Positions 18,061 through 30,423 of a DNA stretch of 64,000 nt are shown here, piece after piece. Both the position numbers and the translations under genes were made by a program. The notes under the pieces were generated by a model that worked only from the letters and a program-made list of their open reading frames with translations, made no database searches and had not been told where the DNA came from. Position 1 is the first letter of the stretch. Each line of letters starts with the position of its first letter. Source of the stretch: Nemertoderma westbladi (Eukaryota; Xenacoelomorpha; Nemertodermatida; Nemertodermatidae); assembly GCA_032718475.1 (NCBI GenBank), contig JAUCBJ010007407.1, positions 1 to 64,000 on the forward strand, read 5' to 3'.

Positions 18061-18406
18061 GCAAGTTACTGTATTTAGGACTGTCAGTGATAGTTAGGAT
18101 TCGCTGCGCGGGGATTGTTTTCCCGTGAGTTTGGTCTGTTACTGTAACTGTACATCTGCCTCACCGGTTAGAGGACAGGTATCCTTCTGTCTAGTACGTA
18201 GGCATTAGACCCGCTCACGTACATAGAATAGATACTAGGCTCTGTTCCTCGCCAGTAGTCGTTTGTGTATTGTATCTGTTTGTTTAGATATCCTGGACTG
18301 GGATTTGTTGTCAGATACTGTACAAGCCCGTATACATTACTAGAGTCTCATAGTAAGATACATCGTTACTAGGATCTGGTAAGTGGTATACTACTGGACC
18401 CTTACA

Positions 18407-21400
18407 TACTCATCGGTCAAAACGCGCATGAAGCGCTCGAGACATTGGAGAAACGGCCTGCTCAACCGCAACCACTACAAGCTTATGCGGGAAGAACTAG
18501 AGTGGGTTGGTACTTTACTGGCCCTTCCCGTAGAACTCTCATGGAAAGATTACCGAAAGATCAGGTATATCAAGTAAGAGAATGGGAAGTTGAGAGCAGT
18601 GAGTTAAAAGATCCAACTGAGGGAACACCATACTCCTCAGATAATGACGATGTCCACCAACTCTTCGACGAGGAGAATACCATTGATCTCCTTAAGGAAA
18701 ACGAGACTTGGCAAAACCAAGTGAACTTATGTCAGCTCCTTCGTCCATCAGAACGAGACGACTATAACAACGAACTTAATGACGTCATTGAACGTTATAA
18801 TGCCAAGACTCGGGATGAACACGCCGTACGATTCTTTACTCAAGAGGCTGTAGAGCCCAATTCCTACGATTAGGCCCTATCGGTAGAAGAAGAAAGAGCC
18901 AAGCAGATCCAAGAGACAACTACACGTTTTCTTAAAGATCAAGGTAGATATGAAATCGGTCTACCTTTCCGAAAGCGAGAACCAAAGTTCATAAACAACA
19001 GACCCTTGGCGGAGAAAAGAATTGCTCAACTACATCGACGCCTTACAGCAAATTCTTCAGCTAAAGAAATGTATCAAACGCAGTTGAAGAAATTTATTAG
19101 CAAGGGATATGCGGAGCGAGTACCGGAAGAAACAACTATAACTGAGAGAATGTATTATTTAACTCACCATTACGTTCCCAAACCCGGTAAACCCCATGAG
19201 GTACGAGTGGTGTTTGACGGCTCCGCCCTCTATATGGGCCAATCCCTTAATTCCGAATTGTTACCCGGACCCAACTTACTCCAATCCTTTTTGGGAATAC
19301 TCTTAAGATTAAGACAATATTCAATCGCTTTCGCCTCAGATATAGAAGGCATGTTCTTACAAGTCAAGGCGCTGGATAGGGATCGAGATAGCCTACGATT
19401 TCTGTGGTGGCCTGAAGGAGACCTCAACCAGAAACCGGTGGAGTACTGGATGACCATCCAGGCTTTTGGGATAATCTCAAGCCCTTCAAACGCCTGTTCA
19501 GTGGTGCGCACCACTGCGGATGACAACCGAGAAGCCTTCTCTAAAGAGGTGATTGACAACATCAAACGGGATATATACATGGACGACAACCTAAAGTCCC
19601 TTCCATCAGTCGAAGAAGCATTTAATGTCGCTAAAGGAACGGTAGAGTGCTTAAAAAGAGGTGGATTTCGATTAACTAAATTCACCAGCAACTCCCGTGA
19701 GTTTCTGGAGTCGATCCCGGTAGAAGATCGAGGAGCGAAAGACCTAGATCTAATCAAAGATGATCTTCCAGAAACCAAGACACTTGGTTTGAAATGGGAC
19801 ACAGAGAGAGATATCCTGTTTTTCCAGCTAAAACAGCGAGATAATCCAGTTCGGACTAAACGGATTTGTTTAAGTATCCTGAGCACTTATTTCGATCCAT
19901 TGGGATTTATTCGCCCAGTTATATTGATTGCTCGGAGTTTAGTACAACAAATGTGGCTTGAAAACCACTCATGGGACGATCCACTTAAGGGAGAATTATT
20001 AAAGAAGTGGATGAAATGGGAAGATTCTCTACCAGCCATCGAGAACTTTATAATTTCCCGTTCATATTTTGGTCATGCTCTCCCTACGTATTCCTATCAA
20101 CTCCATGTGTTTGGAGACGCCAGCGATATGGGAATAGGTATAGTAGCCTACCTAAGAGTGGAAACTCCGGATGGAATCAAAGTCGCCTTGGTTACCTCTA
20201 AGGCATTGATAAACAACAAGTTGAAAGTTCCTCGAGCGGAGTTAAAAGCGGCTCTATACGCTACAGCCATCGGCCAGAATGTAACAGAACAGATCGACTA
20301 TCCACTGGAGAAAACTGTCTATTGGACCGATGCTTTACTCGTGTTGGAGTATATAACCAATGAAGTCTGTCAGTTCAGTGTCTTCGTTACCTACAGAGTA
20401 GCCATTATACTTAGTCGCACGAAGATGGATCAATGGAGACATTGCCCCGGAACGATCAATCCAGCAGACATCGCCTCCAGGGGAGCTACTCCACAAGAAC
20501 TGGTAGATACTCCAGACTGGTTAGGTGGACCCGACTTCCTCTACAAAGAAGAAGAAGAATGGCCTCCTCATCTTACTACGGCAGAGATCAGACAGGCCAA
20601 GGGAGCGGAGAAAGTCAAACCTAAAACTCGGGCGAGTAAATCGAAGTTATTTAAACCTATGGTAGATCTGTCTGTACTACACACTTCCGGAGACGACGCT
20701 TTGGATCCGAAACCCACAGCCATAAATAAGTCTGTTGTGGAAATCCATGAGAAGGATTGGAAATCTGGAATACCAGACGTCTCGCAAGGACTCTCACCTC
20801 TCCTGCAGAGAGCGATACATCACTACAGTTCCTGGAATCGGCTCTGTAAGGCCGTCACATATTTAAAACGATGTTTTCATCATCACTACTCCGGGACGAA
20901 GACCAATAGTGATACCGCTCCACTAACATCGGTGCAGGTCCATGTTGTTAAAGGTCTTCCCAAATATAAGATATCCGTCAGGTTTCTGAAGGAGAAGATC
21001 AGTTATCAGGAGCATGAAGAAACCAACAAGCAGATGCTGAGACTCCTGCAATGCTATGAGGATTCCGATAAGTATTTCCTGTTGTTGAGAAATCCACAGA
21101 TGCGCTTAAGGGATCATTTCTCTAGCACAATGATAGATGGGTTGATACGTGTTGGAGGAAGATTAACGAATGCTCCATTATCCTTTGACACTAAATTTCC
21201 CATACTTATTAGAAATCTTGAGATACAAGTCAAGATGATTGTAGATGTTCACAGCAAACTTTATCATGCTGGTAGAGAACGAGTTCTTAGCGAAATTCGA
21301 ACTCGCTATTATTTTTATAAACCCCGTAGAGCTCTGAATCAAGTTCTTAGGAACTGCATACCCTGTAGGAAAGCATTCAGTAGGCCTTTAACACGAGAAC

Positions 21401-22452
21401 GAGTAAGCTTCTATGAACCACCCTTTACTAATACCGGTGTAGATTTATTTGGCCCTATTGAAGTATATCGTGCTAGGACTATAGTCAAGAGATGGTGTGT
21501 CATCTTTGTTTGTATGACTTGTAGATCATCCATCTTGTCTATCCATCTCGATATGGTGAACGATTTATCTACCAACAGTTTCCTATTAAGCTTACGACGA
21601 CAGATCGCTCGCTTTGGAACCAGTAACACGATGAGATCTGATAAGGGAACAAACTTCATTGGTGCCAACAATGAAATCAAAGCTTACGTCAAAGATTGGA
21701 ACCAAAGACAGGTGGACGATAAGCTACGAGTAACAGCGTCTAGCTGGACCTTCAACGCCGCCGACGCCCCTTGGTGGGGAGGAAGTTGGGAGAGATTAAT
21801 AAGAAGTGTGAAGACCGCATTTCACTTTATAGTGCCGTGCCGCGCGTATCTCACCGACGAACTTTTGTGGACGTTAATGGAGGAAATCGCCTCCTATCTC
21901 AACGAGAGACCGCTTATGCCAGTCTCATCGAGTCCCGATTCCCTGGAAGCGCTAACACCCGCGCACTTCCTACTGAAGAAACCTGTAGCCATGCTCCCAC
22001 AATCGGAAATCACAGACGGAGACGAATACTGCCGGCAAACTTGGCAACTCATGCAGTTGTTATCCCGTCGTTTTGCTGACCATTTCGAAAAACATTATCT
22101 GCCCACGCTACAACTTCGAACTAAGTGGTTTGCGCAGCAAGAAAACGTCAGCGCTGGAGACATGGTCCTTATTGTGGATGCAGATCTTCCACGTAAGCGG
22201 TGGCAGACAGGTCGTATCATCGAGACTCACATCTCGGATGACGGTTTGGTGCGATCGGTAGAACTTGTCGTCATGCGACGTAACTTCAAGAAACCGGGAA
22301 TTGTCTTCGAGACACAGCAGCTCAATCGCCCAGTTGGTCGCTTATGTTTACTGGAAAGAGACAGAGAACTCTCCGGAAACTATGGAAGACAAGATACTCT
22401 TCCCACGACCACCTCCCTAATCCAACAAACATCTAGGGACTCCCCAGCTTAG
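18407..22452 (+). pseudogene. pol: B1 pol (protease end, RT, RNase H/A17, integrase, DUF5641)
   Basis: One frame, open except for a TAG at 18871-18873. It begins mid-domain at LIGQNAHEAL and RTRVGWYFTGP (end of DUF1758, cut by A1). RT: VRVVFDGSALYMGQSLN, FASDIEGMFLQVKALDRD and catalytic YMDD (about 19580). RNase H/A17: FGDASDMGIG, VPRAELKAALYA, YWTDALLVLEYI, ADIASRG. Integrase: zinc-type CIPCRKAF, catalytic Asp in TGVDLFGP and RSDKGTNFIG, and Glu in GGSWERLIRS, then DUF5641. It lacks the long SPD linker of family A. With a stop codon and no gag it cannot act alone; the RT and integrase catalytic residues remain. Confidence 0.9.
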
Positions 22453-24082
22453 CAGCGTCTGGAGTGGGTGTGTGAACATATTATTTTATATTCTTATTAT
22501 TTTATATTTATGTATGTATTATTATGTAATTTTATTATAATCGTTTTCTTTAATTTTATTTAGTAGAATGTTATTTTAGCGATTATTTAGTAGATTAGTG
22601 CAATATATATTTGCGTTTATTATTTAATTACTTATATATTATATATTTAGTGCGATGGCGGGAAATAATTCTTTTTCTCTTTCCTTACTGTCCGTATTAT
22701 ATTACAAATACGTAACTACAGTAAGATGAAATATCCGTACTTATTAAAGTACAATAAAGCTCCTACTATATTCAAGTATTATTGGTAAAGTAGAGTATTA
22801 GGAATGCAAAATTCAGATCCTCGTATCTCGGCTAAACCAAGCTCTGGGTAGACCTTGGAAACGACTTGCCTCTTCTCACTGACACTGCTTCGTGCGATAT
22901 TGCTCTCATACCGTATATTAAATAATACATATAGTAGCGTGATGTCCCTTTAACAGTAGCATACAACGCAAATAAATCTGTTAAACCCTTTGACCATCTG
23001 CAATTCTAGTCGATTAAGATATCGCGTCACCCACCGATATACTTGAAAGACAAAATTCTAGAATCAGTGGTTAACGTCCCCAGACAAGTTCTGGAATAAA
23101 CTGGTGCCCATCCTAAATATTAATTATTAATATTTACAAAATTGTCAAATTTTAGATCCTTTAAAATTCTAGTCTATTAAGATATCGTAGCACTTACCGA
23201 TATTCTTAAAAAGACCAATTTCCTAGAATCAAGGATCCTAGTCCCCAGACATGTTCTGGAATAAAATTGTGTCTATTCAATATTCAATAATAAAATTTAC
23301 GGGAATAAATTTAAATTCATATTTTAATGAATTTGATAAATTGTCATCTTTATACAATTTATAACATTCCCAAAATTCCATTAATTAATAGATCATGAGA
23401 GCGGAGATTCACCCTATTAAGTATGTTAGTGTGCAAGAATCTCCAATATATAGTCAATAGCCGATAAAATTCATAAAATCATGTATAAAGAGGAATATTG
23501 ACAATTAAAGAATTACTATTAAATAGCATCCCAGATCTGTATGCATGAGAATTACCCTAATTCTACCGCTAGCTTTCCATAATGTCACCATGGCAACAAC
23601 CACGCGTGAATTAGAAGTGAGTTAAAAGAACAATAAAGCTTGCCCATTGAATAGCATAAGGAATAAATAGCACACTGCTAGTATCCCAGGATACCCTATA
23701 ATAACGTGGCATTCTGGAAGGCACTGACTAACGGACAAATGGCCCGAATGTGTGCGATTTGTGACAGTTGTGTGGAATTTGTGTGTTTATAGGTGAATGT
23801 TACTACTAAAGTGTGTTTACAGTAGCGAGTCGCAATTGTGAAAGTAGCCCTAACTCTCCAGTAAGAACCTGAAGTAAATCTAAGCCTTTGGGACGGTCGG
23901 TGGAGTGACTCGCGCTGGTTGTTGTGGTCGTTGTGCAGCTACGACGTTGGCGATAGGCACATCGGCGAAAGTACACCAGCGCTGAGGATCTTGCGCTGTC
24001 CGGGGGCCGAGAGGGGTAGGCAGCGACGCCCGCTAGCCTAAATATAAACTCATTATAATATTGATAAACTCATATAGCAGAT
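22453..24082 (+). other. B1 noncoding spacer between pol and ORF3
   Basis: 1.6 kb without a convincing frame, yet clearly conserved with B2 (62234-63838). It contains a duplicated ~170-bp block (about 22995-23100 and 23165-23275), each with TTAAGATATCG, TTCTAGAATC and CCCCAGAC(A)GTTCTGGAATAAA-type sequence. The last bases end in a CATATAGCAG acceptor-like site two bases before the ORF3 ATG. B2 has the same layout. Confidence 0.6.
24071..24080 (+). promoter_or_regulatory. Candidate splice acceptor before B1 ORF3
   Basis: CATATAGCAG, AG at 24079-24080, followed by ATATGAC with the ATG at 24083. B2 reads GATAACAG then ATATGAC at the homologous place. An AG two bases before a start codon in both copies fits a spliced ORF3 mRNA. 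Confidence 0.45.
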
Positions 24083-25441
24083 ATGACTGAGTTGATAGAA
24101 GATGATCTTGGTATCAGGGAGCGATATATTCTACCTTTACAAGCGTTTGTTGATAGCTTGATACGCGGCGACGCTGGTCCAACTACTCCGGAGGACGATG
24201 GTCGTTATATCGAACCGCCGATGTCCCAGGAGCAACTTACGCGTGAATTGGACTATAGAAAATTCACTGCTCGCTATACGCATTGTAATGGTACGTATAT
24301 GGACTTCTTAACTACTGGCCATCCTATCGATTTACACGATACGGACGATATCGACACCGAAAGGGAAATGGTCCTGTTTAAATATCATACCCAGCGGAGT
24401 CGGAACGATAAATTGAGAATCGAATGCGAAAATTCCATTCGAAATCGACTCGAAAGAGAAGACGTTAAAGAACCGGATAAACGCGGTAACTCCAACGTAT
24501 ATTTGGAATTCTTGAGAGAAACATTGTAAAACCGAATAAATATCACCCGCGTTTCCCCTACAAGACGTGCGTCTTTGGTATTATTGCAATGAATGCCCAA
24601 GACCCAACCAACAAACGGAAAGACATAAACATCCGTAGAGACGTTGCTTTAAACACGGTTTTACTCGCTATATTTACAGGAGTTTCAAGCGAAACTTGTT
24701 CGATGTATCACCTACGCTCGCTCGATTCAAACAATCCTTAAATAAACCTATGATCAGAGTTCCGGAATACTCGGTCAGACCTCCTCATTCCCTAGTTAGA
24801 CCTCAGACTCTTGATCCTAATAGTATCATGGATCCTCCCGAACTGTACTCACTGTTCAAAGATCTAGTGCTACCCGAACAGTTAGTCGGTGGCACTCCGG
24901 TTGTGGGCTCCCTAAATATTCGCCCATCTTACCTAGTCGGATTGGGATGCGGACATCTAATATCGTCATTCAACCGTATCATCGCCCCTGTTTAACCCGA
25001 TACAACCTGTCACCGAGGCGGAGGAAAGAGTTATACGAAACGCGTTGGACACTATTCGTCAAAAGATCGGAAAATGAACCTACAATTGTTTAGAGAAACG
25101 TAAATTACAGTAGCAAGTCCAAGCGGTAAACGAATTAACTTTATCTCAGTTCGATCAGGAAAGTCAGAATCTCTAAGAAGATATCGAACTTGGACGACCC
25201 TATTCTCTGCAAGAGTTTTGGACTAACGCATCGAAAGATAAGCGGAGGAAAATCAGATCGAGGAGAAGCATATCGAAATGGACGAGACATCGACCGTAAC
25301 CCTAAACCTTCAGATGCAATTGTATTGCACCCTTTACCCAGGAGTTACAGCCCTCCTAGTAAAGTGGCTCGCCCCAAAGAGAAAAGGACTCTTGCTAGCC
25401 TCAAAAAACTGCGTAAACGCCGTCCGCGTAAGAAAGACTAA
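24083..25441 (+). pseudogene. B1 ORF3 remnant
   Basis: Starts with an intact 148-codon segment (24083-24529; MTELIEDDLGIRERY) that matches B2 closely. It then breaks into pieces: a frame at 24696-24992 with PPELYSLFKDLVLP, stops around 25076-25180, and a final basic segment (to 25441) rich in Lys/Arg, ending RRPRKKD as in B2. The zinc-motif cluster seen in B2 is absent, so B1 has lost an internal part. It stands in the same place as family A ORF3. Function unknown; the basic tail suggests nucleic-acid binding. Confidence 0.65.
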
Positions 25442-25506
25442 CTGTTTAGAGTATTTTTATATTTTAGAAACTGTGATTTTTTATATTTTATAGACTAAAA
25501 TCCCAT

Positions 25507-25519
25507 TTTCTGGGAGCGG
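25507..25519 (+). promoter_or_regulatory. B1 3' polypurine tract
   Basis: TTTCTGGGAGCGG directly before the LTR start TGTAAAAGC. The B2 sequence is the same, and the core is shared with family A. Confidence 0.75.
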
Positions 25520-26685
25520 TGTAAAAGCTTTTGCGGAATTAGCCGGTTATTTTCCCCGTAAAGTACTCTGTAGTTGGTTTAACAGGCATAAAAAGCCGTA
25601 TCCTTACTGTACTGGTGTTTTAGGGGACATAAAAAGCCATTTCTTCTGTATGTGTACTTTAGCGGACATAATTAGCAATTCTATGACGCAATGCGCTAGA
25701 TCCTCTTGAAACAGTGTAGTTACTATGACGACAGCTAACAGCTGAGCTGTACACGTGTAGCTTTTTCCTTGTTCTCTGGTGTTTCTTTGTTCGGTCAACC
25801 AATCAGAGCGATTCTCCTGCTTTTTGTACAGAAACCTCCGGGAAATCGCGCAATGCATTATGGGTCAATGTTTACATTTTGTCCTGAGCCCAGAAGACCG
25901 GCTTTTGGAATCTCTGTGTTTTCAGTCTTTAGCCCAACATTAGTAGGCTTAATTATAGAACGTATATCTGTTATCTCACTCACCTAATCATATTGTCAAC
26001 TACAAACACCGCATTTTTACTGCTATTTACTGTCGGTTGTTCATTATATCAGTTGATGGAATATTGTTATATTTGGATAATATCAATCAATAATCAGACA
26101 CCCCAATCTTCTTGATATACTGAAGGTTAGAGAGACCGGTTACATATAACGATTGCGACTCACATAAAAGTGGTTTGAAGTGAATCTAATGCTATTTCAT
26201 AGGCACTACATGTATTGGCTGTTGTTCTCTTTATATGTGACTAAAATTAGTGAAGGTCGGCAGATCGGTGTGCAGCTTTGTGCAGTATTGTGTATGATTG
26301 TGACTGATAACAAAGCATCTCCTAAAGAATGCGCCATATACGTGAATCTATAGCCACCCCGTTGTGTCTAGTTTAAGTCATAACTCTGTTTACATATTTA
26401 GAGCGCCACGTCCTAAAGGAACTGTTAATATTTCCCGAAAGTGATTAATATTTGTCAGAGATTATATATTACGATCAGTCGAATAATACAGTAGGCCTAC
26501 ACCGCAAAACGGTTAGGCTTCCGAATCCAGTCTCCCGGGTATATCCAGCGGGTGAATGGTCGCGCATAGACTGGCTTCGGCTAATGTAGTGTATCAAATA
26601 CTTGTCATAGGCTAAAGACGATTTATTATCTAGAAGACATCCCAATTTGGCAGTTTAAACTGCTAAAGGTCTAAAAGCGCGAACA
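25520..26685 (+). repeat. B1 3' LTR (1166 bp)
   Basis: Begins TGTAAAAGC and ends GCGCGAACA, giving canonical TG...CA ends. It is homologous along its length to the B2 LTR (60707 down to 59490), with substitutions and indels showing older divergence than within A2. No tRNA-like sequence is found here. Confidence 0.8.
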
Positions 26686-28934
26686 GTAGCTAACCTTTCC
26701 TTGTGCTTCAACGCCTTGTACTCACTACACCAAAACACTGTATGTGTACCACCGCAATAAACACAGACAATCACTCTTTTGTTCTGCTACCGGTACCTTC
26801 GTACCTGTACTCTTTTCACTCTCAGACGTCCCGCATACCTGATTACTGGAAGGCCTACCAGTACCGATACTCTCAGCTGCACTGTCCATCTGCATACTGG
26901 ATTTAAACACCGAAGCATTCTTGCGATTGAAGTCACCACTTTTCTTCCCACTACTAGCGCCATATTTCTCCCCCTCTTTACTATGGCCCGGTGTGACTTC
27001 AGATAATTCAATAGTGCTGGGCTCAAATGAGGCCTTAACTCGCCTTCTCAACCAACTCTCCATACTCATAAATAAGTGAAGGCTCATTACCCCCTTCCCT
27101 AATAATCAGGCACTGCTCTCTCCACCTTCTCTGCACATAAGCCGGCATCCTCAGATACACCTTACGCAATGTCTCAGCTGAGTGTAAGTCAGCCACATTG
27201 TTCATCTGATCCAAAGTATACACACACAGAGAAATGTTTGATAACAGTTGTCTCAGACCCAGCCTATCCAACTCTGCTACCTGTCTTCCATTCGTAACAG
27301 TACCAATGAAAACGCGTGAAATAATTGCTGGATGAGCAAACATCTCTTTCAAAGTTTTCCAAACAACCGCATAGGCTCGGCCATTACAACCGAAACCCGA
27401 CACCGCATGTTTCGCCTTCCCATCCAGCTGCCCTTGCAACATCGCTAACTGTCTAGAATCAGTGTAGTGCACCCTCGTATGCACAAGTTCATGGAACCAC
27501 TCAACAAACTGTGGCCACGCTACAGGGTCACCACTAAACCGCAGTAGGTGGATATCCGGTACACCCCTCTCATCACTCAAACGCAGTAGGGCAACCTCAA
27601 CACCACGTCCTCCAGCAGTCTCTGGGTCCGGAATAATGGTCTCTTCTCCTTCTACTAACTCATCTATCCAATCATGTGTTCCTACAGGGTGGCCTCCTCT
27701 CACCCTACAATCGCCCCTAGACCCTGTGTCTCCCTCAGAAACACGTCTACTCCTCACTCCCTCATCAACCCTCCGACTCCCATAACCAGGGCCTCTGTCT
27801 CTGTCCCATCGCCTATTGTTCAACCCAGTCTCACCCTGTGGAGCACAACCTCCATCCACTCTATCCCGACTACCCTGCTCTGAAATGGGTTCCTGTTTGC
27901 TTTCCACAGGCCAAGCATCACCCTGCAGGCCCCCCATATCAACTCTTGCACCCGAATGCATAGGAACCTGTTCCACTTTCTCCCCTCCCAGCCAAACACC
28001 CCCCTGTTGAAATACAGGGCCCTGATGGCCACCTACATCGACCATCCTCACATTTTCGACATTGTTTCCCAGCACTGTGAGGTGCTGTTCAACCGCTGTC
28101 ACCAGCCCCCCCCCCCCTCAAACTCTTGCAACCTCACCCTCTGCTCATCCTCTACATCTCCTCTCAATCCTTGCTTGTACAACCCAGCTTCATAAGCTTT
28201 CTCTGCATGTTCCCATGCTAACACCTCTTCCCATTGCACCCTTATCTCCTCTACTCTTGCTTTTCTCCTCTCCTCTCTTGCAATCTCTTTCTTCTTACGC
28301 AATTCCTTGTCTACTTCTAACCGCTCAACCTCCCTCTTTCGGTCTACTTCTATCCGTTCAACCTCCCTCTTACTACAAGCCCGTTCTTTCTGTAACCGAA
28401 ACTCAGCCATCTTCGCTTCCCCCTCTAGCCTTCTCGCCTCAGACATACCACTATATCCCGAAGCCTGTGAACTTCCTTTCACCACTTTGCCTGTATGGAC
28501 CGATCTACCACTCTCCTTACTGTATGTAGACAGAGTCCCACTACCTTTTCCTGTTACTCTCCGTACACTAACACATCCCAAGGTATGTGTGCCACAATTC
28601 TCCTTCTAGCCTCCTCATATGTGCCCGCAATCCATCCTCGTTCTCCAGGTGTAATATCTCCACTCAAATATGCCGCTTTCACCCGCAATCCTGCCTGTTC
28701 CAACAACCGGCCTAAACTATCCGCACCAGCTACCGCATCTACACCTCCCCCTCCAGCGATGAATGCCCGCACCTCATCCTCAACTTTCTCCAACTTCTCC
28801 AATTCCACCTTAAACCTATCCATGGGCCTCACTTCCTCACTCTGCCCACCTGCCAGTACACACACACTCGCTACCCTCTGCGCAATAGTTGGCCCAGAAT
28901 TATCAGGGGACGACACCTCTTCACTATTATCCAT
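26686..28934 (-). pseudogene. gag: Element C gag (DUF1759), broken and truncated
   Basis: A third BEL/Pao gag on the minus strand. The likely start is ATG 28934 in good context (GCCATGG). Three pieces in different frames follow: 28934-28554 (Asp/Glu-rich N-terminus), about 28575-28099 (coiled coil with repeated KREVER units), and about 28102-27035 (DUF1759: LLRFSGDPVAWPQF, LDGKAKHAVSGF, LRMPAYVQRRW). The second frame change falls in a 12-base C run (28106-28117), typical of slippage. A further piece (27087-26725) ends near a knuckle readable in another frame as CX2CX3HX4C (about 26727-26765). Homology stops at 26686, where the B1 LTR begins. No pol of element C is in the window. Confidence 0.82.
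28106..28117. repeat. C12 run at a gag frame break
   Basis: Twelve C in a row (G on the coding strand) exactly where the coiled-coil frame and the DUF1759 frame of element C part. Long C/G runs are frequent in this window (for example 17272-17288, 29971-29992, 50350-50367, 50776-50795, 58876-58907). Confidence 0.8.
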
Positions 28935-30418
28935 GGCACACACTACACAAGAAACAGTCACTCACCCGAGATCGGCCGACAACAAAGGTAGGGCCGTTAG
29001 CTGACAGTGTCTGACAGAGTGGTAGGGATGTAGATAAAATAAATAAGGTGTGGCAATAAAATAAAGTTATAAAAACATAAGGTTATAAAAACAATCATAT
29101 AAAGTTCTGTATATTTACATACTTAAGGTTATCATGGTTTACAATATGATGTTACAATCAGTAAAAATATTATGACAATATAGTGAATATAATATAAATA
29201 ATTAAGGCATAATAATAAACGCATAATCAACCGCAATATAAATTGCCCAAACTATGTCGCTAAAATAATAATAATAATAAAAAATATCCTTCTGCTTGGC
29301 TGGGGTTCTGTAGGCTACTGAAGAAATGAAACCAAGAATATCGGTTTATATACAACAAATCCAATATTATATACTAAAAATGTGTTAATTAATAACCGAG
29401 CAATAAACTGCACTGTTACTCCTACAAACATCCGGGCTGGCTATAACCAGTTTGACCTTTACGACAATAGAGTAACACAACTGAGTGCATCTCCACATAA
29501 AGAACTATAGATACAACAACAAGCGAAGCACACACCACAAAGGCACTCCAATATACCCGCCCGGGTTGAAATTCTTGGTATATTTCCTAAGTTCTAAACA
29601 AGTCTGCTTAGAAAGTCTTAGAACGCTTAGCAACGCTGGTGCAAAGGGTGAGTAAAGTACTAACAAATTTTCCAATTTCATAAAAAGGACATTGCAAGTT
29701 TATAATGTTTAGCAAGTTGTTGCTATGTGACTGACAAGTATTACAGGATATATAAACGTGCTTTATATGTAACCGATGATATATGCAAGCACTTTAGAAG
29801 TGTAATGAACTAATAACATGCGCATTACAAATCGAGCATATATCTGTTCCTATATATTCCTGGCACTAGTTCGAACCTGCGTCGCTAATTTTTTTAAGTA
29901 ATAATTATTTTAGAAAAATAAATGTTGTGGGAATAGTGGTGGTTAGCTTTCAAATGAAAGTAAATTATGACCCCCCCCCCCCCCCCCCCCCAATGACATA
30001 TGTAAACAAAACAAATTAATACAGAGACTGTTAATGTTTTTAATATAAACAACATATCAACAAACATATTATTACGCTCTACATTACATAGATATATACA
30101 CATCAGATATAAACGCGTAAATACTGTAGGTCTACACTAAAACACAGTTACGTCGGAAAAATTTAACCAAAAAGTTTAAAAATGGGATTCCTCATTTCTG
30201 TTTATGCAATAAAACTATTTAATTCAAATTTTTAATCTTATCAAGCGCTACAGTAGATTACGACTTGGAGCACAAAATAAAATACAAAATTTATCACCCG
30301 TCATATAAAGTTACCAATAACATATATTATATTCTAACTATGGATTGCAGCAATTGTATTTTGAACATTAAGGTTAACTTTTCCCAACGAAGATAGTGGT
30401 TCAATGAACCAATTAACA
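28935..30418. other. Noncoding, probably leader and LTR side of element C
   Basis: AT-rich, no convincing gene. By position it should hold the leader and perhaps part of the 5' LTR of element C, but no second LTR copy is available to prove it. It includes a poly-C tract at 29971-29992. A2 is inserted at its right end. Confidence 0.4.
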
Positions 30419-30423
30419 TTAAC
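30419..30423. repeat. A2 target-site duplication, left copy
   Basis: TTAAC directly before the A2 3' LTR. The right copy is TTAAC at 46883-46887. Confidence 0.8.

Larger units (their letters stand above)
925..18406 (+). mobile_element. Giant BEL/Pao LTR retrotransposon, family A copy 1 (A1)
   Basis: The element runs from a 5' LTR remnant (925-1102) to a full 3' LTR (16153-18406). The internal part (1103-16152, 15 kb) holds gag-pol and a second long gene, ORF3. The shared LTR ends (925-1102 versus 18229-18406) differ at only two positions seen by eye, so the insertion is young. The 5' LTR lost its first ~2.07 kb, and the sequence before 925 is unrelated to the LTR. With both LTRs complete the element would be about 19.5 kb, well above usual BEL size. 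Coding breaks: TGA at 4493, a frame change near 6990, and TGA at 12661. Confidence 0.88.
16153..18406 (+). repeat. A1 3' LTR (2254 bp)
   Basis: Begins TGATGAATT after the polypurine tract and ends CCCTTACA, where similarity with the 5' remnant stops. It contains a tRNA-like sequence near its start, three poly-C tracts (about 16926, 17087 and 17272), and a TATATAA at 18034-18040 inside a block conserved with the A2 LTR (CCATATAAATCACACCGCGG). If that is the promoter, U3 is ~1.9 kb and R-U5 ~0.34 kb. The A2 LTR is homologous in places (GCTGCGCG, TGCCTCACCGGTTA) but diverged. Confidence 0.85.
18407..26685 (+). mobile_element. BEL/Pao element, family B copy 1 (B1), 5' half missing
   Basis: Starts abruptly inside the DUF1758 protease exactly where the A1 3' LTR ends, so A1 most likely inserted here. 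It continues through pol, a 1.6-kb spacer, a decayed ORF3, a polypurine tract and a 1166-bp 3' LTR. B2 (59490-64000, opposite strand) is a second copy. The 3' LTR in turn abuts the gag of element C. Confidence 0.85.

Noticed and set aside
28062-29004. Plus-strand Ser/Pro/Leu-rich frames over element C
   Set aside because: They are antisense shadows of the coiled-coil and DUF1759 gag frames.
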